Position numbers and translations under genes: made by a program. A stretch of 64,000 bases of DNA from Cyanomargarita calcarea GSE-NOS-MK-12-04C. Lineage in GTDB: Bacteria; Cyanobacteriota; Cyanobacteriia; Cyanobacteriales; Nostocaceae. The notes beneath the pieces are model-generated. The model had not been told where the DNA came from, ran no database searches, and saw only the letters and a program-made list of their open reading frames with translations. Shown piece after piece: positions 57,087 to 64,000 of this stretch; within the stretch, counting starts at the first letter, position 1; each line of letters starts with the position of its first letter. Location of the stretch: contig JAHHGZ010000004.1 in assembly GCA_019359595.1 (NCBI GenBank), forward strand, positions 1-64,000, given 5' to 3'.

Positions 57087-57407
57087 ATGGTAATAATAGT
57101 CGTCTTAATTAACACTATGATTTCGTTGCTGCTTTTCTACGTAGCTTGGCGAATATGGCAACTTAGGCGGCGGTTGGCTAATATAGCCAATATTTTAATT
57201 GCCGCAGACCTTAGTAGCTATGCGGTGCTGCATGAGGCACCAAAAGCGATTTATAGACGTCAGGAAAATATCTATAAAACAAGACTTGTAAATCAAACGC
57301 TACAGCTACAAATTCAACAATTTCGGCAGATTTTCGGCTTGTTGTTGCTAGGACAGCAACTTTGGCGACGCTATTTTCATAAACTGCGGTCAGAATCTAA
57401 AAAATAA
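57087..57407 (+). CDS. Membrane-anchored hypothetical protein
   Basis: 106 aa. One N-terminal transmembrane helix (VIIVVLINTMISLLLFYVAW, ~2-21), then a basic amphipathic helical tail with Gln-rich stretches. Similar small proteins precede YtxH-type genes in cyanobacteria; no function known. The start could also be Met11. Confidence 0.7.
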   Translation: MVIIVVLINTMISLLLFYVAWRIWQLRRRLANIANILIAADLSSYAVLHEAPKAIYRRQENIYKTRLVNQTLQLQIQQFRQIFGLLLLGQQLWRRYFHKLRSESKK

Positions 57408-57698
57408 TTCTTAACCCTTGCCCCCATCTCCCCATCTCCCATCTTTATATCTACCAGACCCCACTTTGTGTTAAAAGGGTTGAATACTGTAAGTTAATTG
57501 CACTGACATTGCTACCCACCCCTATCCTCAAAATCCAACTCTTTAATGAACTCATCAACAAAATCCCTTAACCTGGGAGGTAATTTTTTTTAATCGGCAA
57601 CTTTTATATTATCTGTTAAAGATAAAGCGATAAAATAGCTTGGATCTTGCAAGGCGTAGAAACCTGTATACAATGGGTACAAGGAGAGAAACCACAAG
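57408..57698. other. Spacer, no gene
   Basis: C-rich then AT-rich; presumably holds the promoter of the YtxH gene. Confidence 0.4.
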
Positions 57699-58049
57699 AT
57701 GTCTAATAACCGTTCTGGAGTATTTTTTGGTGGTTTGATGCTAGGGGCAACTATTGGTGCCTTGACTGGCTTGCTTGCCGCTCCACGCACTGGACGCGAA
57801 ACACGGCAACTGCTGAAAAAATCTGCTAATGCTTTACCAGAATTGGCAGAAGATTTATCTACAAGCGTTCAGATTCAGGCAGACCGTTTGTCTACTAACG
57901 CACGTTCAAATTGGGATGAAACTTTAGAGCGACTGCGCTTGGCGATCGCTGCTGGTGTAGATGCCAGTCAGCGCTCAAACCAAGTATTAAAGCGACAAAA
58001 CTCTGACGAAAAGTCAGATTCCGGTTTACAGCATATAGAACCTTCATAA
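57699..58049 (+). CDS. YtxH-domain protein
   Basis: 116 aa. Single Gly-rich membrane helix (FFGGLMLGATIGALTGLLAAP, ~9-29) directly followed by RTGRETRQLLKK: the YtxH/GvpP-like signature. C-terminal half is amphipathic helix (~35-90). Twelve bases before the DUF948-like gene, same operon. Function unknown, perhaps stress- or membrane-associated. Confidence 0.85.
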   Translation: MSNNRSGVFFGGLMLGATIGALTGLLAAPRTGRETRQLLKKSANALPELAEDLSTSVQIQADRLSTNARSNWDETLERLRLAIAAGVDASQRSNQVLKRQNSDEKSDSGLQHIEPS

Positions 58050-58060
58050 ACGATATTACT

Positions 58061-58606
58061 GTGAGTGAACCCCTGTTTTGGCTGGGACTGTCCATTCTCT
58101 TAGTCGCTGCCAGTTTAACTGCTGTTTTGGTAGCGGCGATACCAGCTTTGCAGGAATTGGCACGAGCAGCTCGCAGTGCAGAAAAGTTATTTGATACTCT
58201 TTCGAGAGAATTACCTCCGACTCTCAATGCTATCCGCATGACAGGTCTAGAAATCACCGATTTAACCGATGACGTCAGTGAAGGTGTCAAAAGTGCCGCT
58301 CAAGTGGTTAAGCAGGTCGATCAAAGTTTGGATAGCGCTAGAAAACAAGCGCAAAATTTGGAAATAGGTACGCGCAGTGTTTTTGTTGGGGTGAAAGCGG
58401 CATGGAAAAGTTTTACGCGCCAAAAACCTCCGAAAAGAACAGGTGAGGGCACTCGCCTACCATCAAATCAAAAAACAGCGTTCACGTTGCGAGAACGGGA
58501 GACGTCAAGACAAGAAAATGGTCGCACCAAGTCAGAAATTTATCGCAATAATAACGATTACAGCGATGCTACTGCCTGGGAAGAAAATCTCGACGATCAA
58601 GAGTAG
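58061..58606 (+). CDS. DUF948-like membrane protein
   Basis: 181 aa, GTG start. N-terminal helix (FWLGLSILLVAASLTAVLVAA) followed by a long coiled-coil (ELARAARSAEKLFDTLSREL to AQNLEIGTRS) as in DUF948 proteins, and a charged, disordered tail. Pairs with the YtxH gene upstream, a widespread Gram-positive/cyanobacterial association. Confidence 0.82.
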   Translation: MSEPLFWLGLSILLVAASLTAVLVAAIPALQELARAARSAEKLFDTLSRELPPTLNAIRMTGLEITDLTDDVSEGVKSAAQVVKQVDQSLDSARKQAQNLEIGTRSVFVGVKAAWKSFTRQKPPKRTGEGTRLPSNQKTAFTLRERETSRQENGRTKSEIYRNNNDYSDATAWEENLDDQE

Positions 58607-58882
58607 GGAGTAAAGAAAGGTAAAGGGAAAGACTTAATTCCTTTTTCCTGGCGTTCAACTACTCATAATGTATGCCAAACAATGATGTTTTTCCACAGAC
58701 CCCAACCCCAGAGAGAACCCCTAGCCCCCACAGCCTCGACTATCCACAAAAACAGAGGTGATATTTTGCATATATTCTATAGATTAGAGTAAAGTTAAAA
58801 AGTGTAAACAAATCTCACTTTTCCTGTACTCTCTTAAAATAACTTCTTCCTTCTAAGTAGCAAGAATTGTATAAAAACGTCC
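58607..58882. other. Spacer before TPM-domain gene
   Basis: 276 bp, no gene or clear repeat. Confidence 0.4.
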
Positions 58883-59689
58883 ATGCAGCACTGTTTTTGG
58901 CGAAGAATTCTAGTATCCATTGCCGTATTTTTCTTGGCAGGGTCAATTTGGGCGACGCTCCAAAGCGCCGCTTACGCTTATGAAAATCCCGATCTACTAC
59001 CAAACACCCCAACTCCGGTAGTTGACTTAGCCAAATCTCTCACTAGTGTTCAAGAAGAGGGCTTGGTCAAAGATTTAGAGAAATTTGAAACTGAAACTGG
59101 TTGGAAACTGCGAGTATTGACTCAGTATGACCGGACTCCAGGTCGAGCGGTGATAAATTTTTGGGGTTTGGATGACAAAAGTATTCTGTTGGTTGCAGAT
59201 TCACGCGGTGGTAACATTCTCAGTTTTAGTGTTGGGGACGCAGTTTACGAATTTTTACCACGTACATTCTGGATAGAATTACAAACCCGTTTTGGCAATT
59301 TGTACTTTGTGCGAGAACAAGGCGAAGACCAAGCCATCCTGCAAACCTTAGAAACAGTTAAAGGTTGTTTGCTCAAAGGCGGTTGCAACGTCGTTCCCGG
59401 ACTACCAAAAGAGCAGTGGGTTCTGACTCTAATTAGCTCTTTGGTTGGTGGCGTAATTTGTGGATTTGCGGCTCAACCACGTACGGAAGGACAAGTATTA
59501 GCTTGGCAATGGGCTTTGATTTTCTCTCCTTTATGGGGGATTTTGTTTATTGCCTTTGGTATTGGGCCTGTGGTGACACGGACTTCTGAATGGCTACCTC
59601 TAGTTCGCAATATCGCCGGTTTTCTCATCGGTGCTTTGGTTGCCTATCTGTCTCCTCTTTTCAGTCGTCCTTCTAATGCTGAGTCGTGA
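58883..59689 (+). CDS. TPM-domain protein (TLP18.3/Psb32-like)
   Basis: 268 aa. Signal peptide (~1-32, cleavage after AYA), TPM domain (VVDLAKSLTSVQEEGLVKDL through LQTRFGNLYFV; ~45-170), two C-terminal transmembrane helices (~185-262). Relatives include Psb32/TLP18.3, lumenal factors for photosystem II repair. The C-terminal anchors make this a thylakoid- or plasma-membrane protein. Not certain to be Psb32 itself. Confidence 0.82.
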   Translation: MQHCFWRRILVSIAVFFLAGSIWATLQSAAYAYENPDLLPNTPTPVVDLAKSLTSVQEEGLVKDLEKFETETGWKLRVLTQYDRTPGRAVINFWGLDDKSILLVADSRGGNILSFSVGDAVYEFLPRTFWIELQTRFGNLYFVREQGEDQAILQTLETVKGCLLKGGCNVVPGLPKEQWVLTLISSLVGGVICGFAAQPRTEGQVLAWQWALIFSPLWGILFIAFGIGPVVTRTSEWLPLVRNIAGFLIGALVAYLSPLFSRPSNAES

Positions 59690-59796
59690 TGGGTGGAGTT
59701 AGGAGTTAGGTCTTAACTTTTTCTAGACTCCGTACTCAGCACTTTGCACTCAGGACTGATAAGCTGATATCTGGCAATGCTGGCAGCTTAATCGCT

Positions 59797-60417
59797 ATGG
59801 AATGGCACGTAACTGATGCTCAAAGTTTGGCAATAATTGATGGTGAAATTGAAGACCGTGGATTTTCACCCGCTGAATATGAGATTGCTCGGAGGGTAAT
59901 TTATGCTACAGCAGACTTTGAATATAAATCCTTAATTCAATTTTCTGAGCGTGCCTTGCAAGCTGCGGCTGCGGCACTAGCAGCGCGAACTACAATTGTA
60001 GTAGATACGCTGATGGTACAAGTTGGTATCGCATACGACATTCAAAACACCTTTGCAAATCCGGTGTATTGCAGCATGGATGCGCTGACGCGACCCCAAA
60101 CAGAAAAAACTCGTGCAGCTTGGGGAATTGAAACTTTAGCCAAACGTTATCCAGAGGGCATATTTGTTGTCGGCCAAGCGCAAACTGCCCTCACAACACT
60201 AGTTGATTTAATTGAAGCTGAGGAAATTAAACCTGCTTTGATAATTGCTACGCCAGCAGGATTTGTAAATGTGGATACAGCCAAAGAACGCTTGCGAGAT
60301 TCTTTAATCCCAAATATTACAATTGAGGGTCGTAAAGGTAATGCTGTTGTCGCTGCTGCAATTGTTGATGGGTTGGTAGATTTAGCTTGGCAAGCTTATG
60401 GGGAAGTTAAGAGTTAG
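59797..60417 (+). CDS. cobH: Precorrin-8X methylmutase (CobH/CbiC)
   Basis: 206 aa. Moves the C-11 methyl to C-12 of precorrin-8X in cobalamin (or pseudocobalamin) synthesis. ADFEYKSLIQFS (~48-59), YCSMDALTRPQTEKTRAAWGIE, and the end ATPAGFVNVDTAKERL with conserved GRKGNAVVAAAIVDGL. Full length. Only one cob gene in the window. Confidence 0.93.
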   Translation: MEWHVTDAQSLAIIDGEIEDRGFSPAEYEIARRVIYATADFEYKSLIQFSERALQAAAAALAARTTIVVDTLMVQVGIAYDIQNTFANPVYCSMDALTRPQTEKTRAAWGIETLAKRYPEGIFVVGQAQTALTTLVDLIEAEEIKPALIIATPAGFVNVDTAKERLRDSLIPNITIEGRKGNAVVAAAIVDGLVDLAWQAYGEVKS

Positions 60418-60520
60418 GAGTTTGGAGTTTGGAGTTAGAAGGAGCGGAGCAACGCAACCCAGTGAGGAAGTCTTTATGTTAAAAATTCATAACTCATAAC
60501 TCCTAACTTTTCCCACTCCC

Positions 60521-61210
60521 TTATTCATCATCATAAGAGCGGCGACGGCGGCGGGGCCTGTCGTCTCGGTCATCTCGCAAGCGGCGACTGACTTCAGTAA
60601 AGAAATCCCTTTGTACATAGGGATAATCGCTAACCCAGAGGTTCCGATTGGGAATATAAATGTCGGTGATTTCTTCAATCCGGCTTAAATCTGGGCGATT
60701 GGAAAGCACTAACATTTCTGCCATCTGACCGCGAACAATTTCTTTGTGGTTCGGGCGTAGTGGTGCTTGAAACTCGGCAGTAAATCCCGAGTCATCGCCT
60801 AGTTCTAAGTTAATGCGTTTTTCTCGGTTTTCTACAATTACTAACTCACCTTTGTTATTGACGGTTTCTTGTTTGCCAATCAACTCTTCTGTAATCCACC
60901 AGTCCAGCACTCGACCGCGAAAAAAACCGCTGTACTTGTATTTGCGGCATTTGGCATTACGTATACTTGCCCAAAGAACTGGTCCCCACAGCCAGTAAAA
61001 AGCGCCGAATAGTCCAAGAATAAAGATAATTGAACCAAAATCAAGCCTCAAAATAACTTTCACAAGCAGTATGATAGCGGCTGCAACTACAGAAATTAAT
61101 AGCCGCTGCAAAAATTCTGGAAACTTCCCCCAGCAATACTTATACTGTGGACCAGTGGCAATCCAGGGGATGAGTTGATTAAATTTTTCGCGAGTCAGTG
61201 GAACTAACAT
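60521..61210 (-). CDS. Conserved membrane protein of unknown function
   Basis: 229 aa. Two adjacent transmembrane helices (LLISVVAAAIILLVKVIL and FGSIIFILGLFGAFYWLWGPV; ~36-82), then a soluble domain (~95-205) with NKGELVIVENREKRIN and TDIYIPNRNLWVSDYP, ending in an Arg/Asp-rich tail (RRRRRSYDDE). Widespread in cyanobacteria; no function known to me. Downstream of dapB in the same direction. Confidence 0.75.
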   Translation of the reverse strand: MLVPLTREKFNQLIPWIATGPQYKYCWGKFPEFLQRLLISVVAAAIILLVKVILRLDFGSIIFILGLFGAFYWLWGPVLWASIRNAKCRKYKYSGFFRGRVLDWWITEELIGKQETVNNKGELVIVENREKRINLELGDDSGFTAEFQAPLRPNHKEIVRGQMAEMLVLSNRPDLSRIEEITDIYIPNRNLWVSDYPYVQRDFFTEVSRRLRDDRDDRPRRRRRSYDDE

Positions 61211-61245
61211 GAGTACTGGGTGCTAAGTGAGTCGTGCTGAGTGTT

Positions 61246-62082
61246 TTAGAGTATCTTTTCTAATCCATATACTAGCGACTTTAACTGAAGGACTTTGCGA
61301 ATTGCTAGTAGGACTCCCGGCATATAACAGGCGCGATCGCTCGTATCGTGGCGTAATGTATAAATTTCACCAGGTGCGCCAAATATTACTTCCTGATGTG
61401 CTATCAATCCCGGCAATCTGATGCTGTGAATCCTAATTCCATCCAGAGCTTGACTGCCTCTTGCCCCTTTGATTTTCTCCGTTTCTTCCACAACTGGCGG
61501 GTTAAAAGTTTTACCCATTTCTGCGAGCATTTGTGCGGTTTGAATGGCGGTACCACTGGGAGCGTCGGCTTTTTGGTTGTGATGGAGTTCAATAATTTCT
61601 ACATGGTCAAAATATTTAGATGCAGTGACTGCGGCTTGTTGTAACAACACCATCCCAATCGAAAAATTAGGAATTATCAAACATCCTGTACTAGCTTTTT
61701 CGGCAAAATCAGCCAAATCTTGAATTTGTTCGGGACTTAACCCAGTGGTACCAACTACAGGACGGATACCATAGGCGATCGCGCTGCGAATATTGTCATA
61801 AATTGAATCTGGATGGGTAAAGTCCACCATTACTCCCGGCTGCATTTGTCTTTCACCAGCCACATAGCCCAGCATTGGTTCCAACTGATTGGTAATTGGT
61901 ACTTCCAATGGTTCGCTTAAACCTGCCAGTTCCCCTGCGTCTTTACCTTGATGTTCAGGACTAGTGGCAATTGCACCCATTAAATTCATATCTGGTGCTT
62001 GCGCTACGGCTTTGACCACCTCGCGACCCATTTTACCAGTAGCACCATTAATCACGACTGGGATAAAATCTTGCTTCGCCAT
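61246..62082 (-). CDS. dapB: 4-hydroxy-tetrahydrodipicolinate reductase
   Basis: 278 aa from the ATG at 62082. Reduces the dapA product on the way to diaminopimelate and lysine. NAD(P)-binding [11 protein letters not shown] (~13-23), catalytic [13 protein letters not shown] (DapB signature, ~164-176), and end [20 protein letters not shown]. Full length. Confidence 0.96.
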   Translation of the reverse strand: MAKQDFIPVVINGATGKMGREVVKAVAQAPDMNLMGAIATSPEHQGKDAGELAGLSEPLEVPITNQLEPMLGYVAGERQMQPGVMVDFTHPDSIYDNIRSAIAYGIRPVVGTTGLSPEQIQDLADFAEKASTGCLIIPNFSIGMVLLQQAAVTASKYFDHVEIIELHHNQKADAPSGTAIQTAQMLAEMGKTFNPPVVEETEKIKGARGSQALDGIRIHSIRLPGLIAHQEVIFGAPGEIYTLRHDTSDRACYMPGVLLAIRKVLQLKSLVYGLEKIL

Positions 62083-62228
62083 AGTCAAAAGAAAAATTTA
62101 AGAGCCAACAAGGGCATTGTAGGAGAATGTGGTTATTAAATCTCCTGCCCCTAAATTGCAAGTTATTTAGGTAAACTACTCAAATACTGGTGACCACTAA
62201 CCAATAACCAATAACAATTTACTCAACT

Positions 62229-62347
62229 TATACCATTTTTATATGAAGATGCATACAAAAACCCCACCGCCTGCGGCACCTCCCCGTATGCTTTGGGGAG
62301 GTTTGGAGGGGTAAAAATTATATGCAGCTTCACAGCAAATTGGTATT
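62229..62347. repeat. MITE-like element abutting psaK
   Basis: Same family as 32357-32470. Left end TATACCATTTTTATATGAAG, right end (reverse complement) TAATACCAATTTGCTGTGAA, with a core CACCTCCCCGTATGCTTTGG then GGAGGTTTGGAGGGG, an inverted hairpin. The right end reaches into the psaK stop codon. Confidence 0.8.
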
Positions 62348-62606
62348 AGATTCTACCTAGATTATGCAGTCCTAAAATAACTCCCGCTCCTAAAATATGA
62401 CCAAAGGAAGTCGTCGCTAATACTGCAGGTAAACCAAATCCGCCAAAAAAGTTAGATGACGGCATTGCTGGCTCTGCATTGGGATATTTGATGGTATATT
62501 TACCGAGTGCGATCGCTAAGATATTACAGACAATCATAATCGCCGCAACTGCTGGTGTCCATTGGAATGTTGCGGGTACAACGGCGAGAAAGGTGGATGT
62601 TAGCAA
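62346..62606 (-). CDS. psaK: Photosystem I reaction centre subunit PsaK
   Basis: 86 aa if the TTG at 62606 is used: LLTSTFLAVVPATFQWTP onwards, the usual PsaK length, with AGGAGA 9 nt upstream. Two transmembrane helices (~15-33 and ~58-80) around the NAEPAMPSSNFFGGFGLPA loop. Peripheral PSI subunit with antenna function; unlinked to psaFJL. An alternative GTG/ATG start at 62666 would add 20 residues unlike known PsaK. Confidence 0.9.
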   Translation of the reverse strand: MLTSTFLAVVPATFQWTPAVAAIMIVCNILAIALGKYTIKYPNAEPAMPSSNFFGGFGLPAVLATTSFGHILGAGVILGLHNLGRI

Positions 62607-62952
62607 CTGGCTTTCTCCTATTTTAAGTTGTGAATCGTTGAATTTACATATTTGAATTCTTACCAAATAATTTCAACAGAAGTCAAATTCGGAATTATTA
62701 GTTAACATTTATTGTTAATGCTTATTGAAGAAGGAAGAAGGTTTATATATGGGATTCAGACAAGGCACGTTTGAAGAAGGAAGCTTCCATACAACTGTTA
62801 TGAGGATTGCTCGCGAACCTCACGGTCACGATGGGGGTATAAAAATAACATTAGCCTATTCCCTACTCCCTATTTGAAAGACAGAAGAATGCAACAATTA
62901 AGCGTCAGATAATTTAAACTCGAAGTGATAGTGATTATTGCCTTGACTTGTT
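62607..62952. promoter_or_regulatory. psaK / sufE divergent spacer with dispersed repeat
   Basis: Contains the 27-bp GAAGAAGGAAGAAGG-TTTATATATGGG repeat at 62727-62753, also near tsaD. Otherwise AT-rich; promoters of both genes are here. Confidence 0.6.
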
Positions 62953-63384
62953 ATGTCTCAAACTACAGATTCTTTACCACCAGCCCTTGCTAAGATTGTC
63001 CAACGCTTTCAACGCGCTTCTGACCCAAAGCGACGCTACGAGCAGCTAATCTGGTACGGTCAGAAGATGGGGGAATTTCCGGATTCTGATAAGCTACCAG
63101 AAAATAAGGTTCCTGGCTGTGTTTCTCAGGTTTATGTCATAGCTTCTCTCGAGTCCGGAAAGGTGATGTTTCAGGGTGATTCTGATTCCCAATTAACCAA
63201 AGGATTAGTGGGGCTTTTGATTGAAGGGTTACATGGACTGACTCCCAGCGAAATTGTCCAATTAACTCCAGATTTTATCCAAGATACTGGCTTAAATGTT
63301 AGCCTGACACCTTCTCGGGCTAATGGGTTTTACAATATTTTCAAAACTATGCAAAAAAAAGCGTTGGAATGTCAGCCGACTTAG
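62953..63384 (+). CDS. sufE: SufE-like sulfur acceptor protein
   Basis: 143 aa. SufE family: ALAKIVQRFQRASDPKRRYEQLIWYGQKMG, persulfide Cys in VPGCVSQVYV (~56), and GFYNIFKTMQKKA at the end. Accepts sulfur from SufS and passes it to SufB during Fe-S cluster assembly. No suf operon genes are nearby. Confidence 0.93.
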   Translation: MSQTTDSLPPALAKIVQRFQRASDPKRRYEQLIWYGQKMGEFPDSDKLPENKVPGCVSQVYVIASLESGKVMFQGDSDSQLTKGLVGLLIEGLHGLTPSEIVQLTPDFIQDTGLNVSLTPSRANGFYNIFKTMQKKALECQPT

Positions 63385-63439
63385 TTAGTAACGATATTAA
63401 CGGACATAAAATAATTATTTAGGGTTAGTTGTTATTGGT

Positions 63440-63505
63440 TAGTGCGTATGGAGTCATTGGTAACCAACAACTAACAACTAACAACTAACAACCAACAAAT
63501 AACAA
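63440..63505. repeat. Heptamer repeat (AACAACT)n
   Basis: About five units of AACAACT/AACAACC, in inverted orientation to the GTTGTTATTGGTTAG stretch just before it, so it can form a hairpin between sufE and the next gene. Confidence 0.8.
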
Positions 63506-63507
63506 TT

Positions 63508-64000
63508 ATGATTTCAACTGTTAACAGTATTGGTGGAGTAGTTAAAGATTACATCTGGAGTTGGCAAAAACAGCAAATTCGCGTAGTTTATGAAACCCTT
63601 GGTGCTGGTTCTCCATTGTTGCTGCTCCCAGCTTTTAGTAGCGTTTCCATGCGTTCGGAAATGGCTGAACTCGCCAAGCTGTTATCTCCCCATTTTCAAG
63701 TTGTCGCGGTAGATTATCCTGGTTTTGGTGAATCTTCACGTCCCAGTTTGGATTATCGACCAGAAATATATCACCAATTTCTGGAAGATTTTGTCAAATC
63801 AATATTTAATACCAGTGTCGCAGCGATCGCCGCTGGTCATGCTGCTAGTTATGTACTGCAATTAGCTCAAAAACTGCCGACCGTGTTTTCACGGATTGTC
63901 TTGGTAGCACCTACTTGGCGCGGTCCTTTGCCAACAATGGGAGCAAAGCCACAAATAGCTGGGATGGTCAGAGAATTAGTGCGATCGCCCATTATCGGAC
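63508..64000 (+). CDS. Alpha/beta hydrolase, 3' cut by the window end
   Basis: ATG at 63508, then 164 codons open to the edge. LLLLPAFSSVSMRSEMAELA (HG-type motif degenerate: PAFS in place of HG), VDYPGFGESSRP, and an AAGHAASYVLQ elbow where the nucleophile Ser of G-H-S is Ala. If real, catalysis by a Ser nucleophile is impossible, so either it is a non-hydrolytic relative or uses another residue. The acid and His are beyond the edge. Confidence 0.7.
   Translation, partial: MISTVNSIGGVVKDYIWSWQKQQIRVVYETLGAGSPLLLLPAFSSVSMRSEMAELAKLLSPHFQVVAVDYPGFGESSRPSLDYRPEIYHQFLEDFVKSIFNTSVAAIAAGHAASYVLQLAQKLPTVFSRIVLVAPTWRGPLPTMGAKPQIAGMVRELVRSPIIG

Overview
The window looks like a chromosomal segment of a filamentous, heterocyst-forming cyanobacterium (Nostocales; Nostoc/Anabaena-like). 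Reasons seen in the sequence: photosystem I genes (psaF-psaJ-psaL cluster and a separate psaK), a hetZ-patU pair that controls heterocyst differentiation and spacing, tandem AMIN-domain amidases of the AmiC type, many copies of the cyanobacterial palindrome GCGATCGC (HIP1), and numerous arrays of seven-base tandem repeats typical of these genomes. From memory, the order amiC1-amiC2-murI-sds-hetZ-patU follows Anabaena PCC 7120.

Layout. 1-600: the end of an IS630-type transposase abutting a histidine kinase gene cut off within its HisKA domain. 0.9-8.2 kb: housekeeping (Sua5/TsaC-like and TsaD of the t6A pathway, prmC, a Tic22-like protein, tRNA-Pro(UGG), a Ycf52-like acetyltransferase, an ACT-like protein, a hydrolase). 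8.6-11.7 kb: psaF-psaJ-psaL, then remA-gmk. 12.4-12.6 kb: an isolated internal piece of pstB. 13-17.7 kb: a transglutaminase-like membrane protein whose catalytic residues are replaced, then hetZ-patU. 18.5-26.6 kb: polyprenyl diphosphate synthase, murI and two amidase paralogues. 27-36 kb: cation/proton antiporter, PBP2, SIMPL protein, Ssb and mreBCD. 36-42 kb: ribD, hypA, a manganese exporter behind a yybP-ykoY (Mn2+) riboswitch, and a second-type EF-G.

42.4-53.5 kb is the accessory region. All its genes lie on the minus strand: a PLD-nuclease/SNF2-helicase protein and an Eco57I-like DNA methyltransferase that together resemble a split ATP-dependent restriction-modification system, separated by a Uma2 nuclease gene and a duplicated antitoxin/PIN module (one toxin copy is only a 15-codon vestige); then a lone HigA-like antitoxin and a STAS/DUF4325/PIN operon whose first gene is frameshifted and truncated. 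This region ends 11 bp from tRNA-Ala(CGC) in a sequence with the features of a Tn7-like/type V-K CAST transposon end (terminal TGTACA, internal TGTCA/TGACA repeats). No transposase, cas12k or opposite end was found, so it appears to be a relic or solo end.

53.6-64 kb returns to core genes: HAD hydrolase, SAM methyltransferase, RtcB, a YtxH-DUF948 pair, a TPM-domain protein, cobH, dapB, psaK, sufE and the start of another hydrolase. Several regulatory hairpins and terminators are resolvable. Two families of dispersed inverted-repeat elements recur: a MITE-like family with ends similar to TACCAATT-ATGAAGATGC, and a ~60-bp element in inverted orientation on both sides of mreC-mreD.
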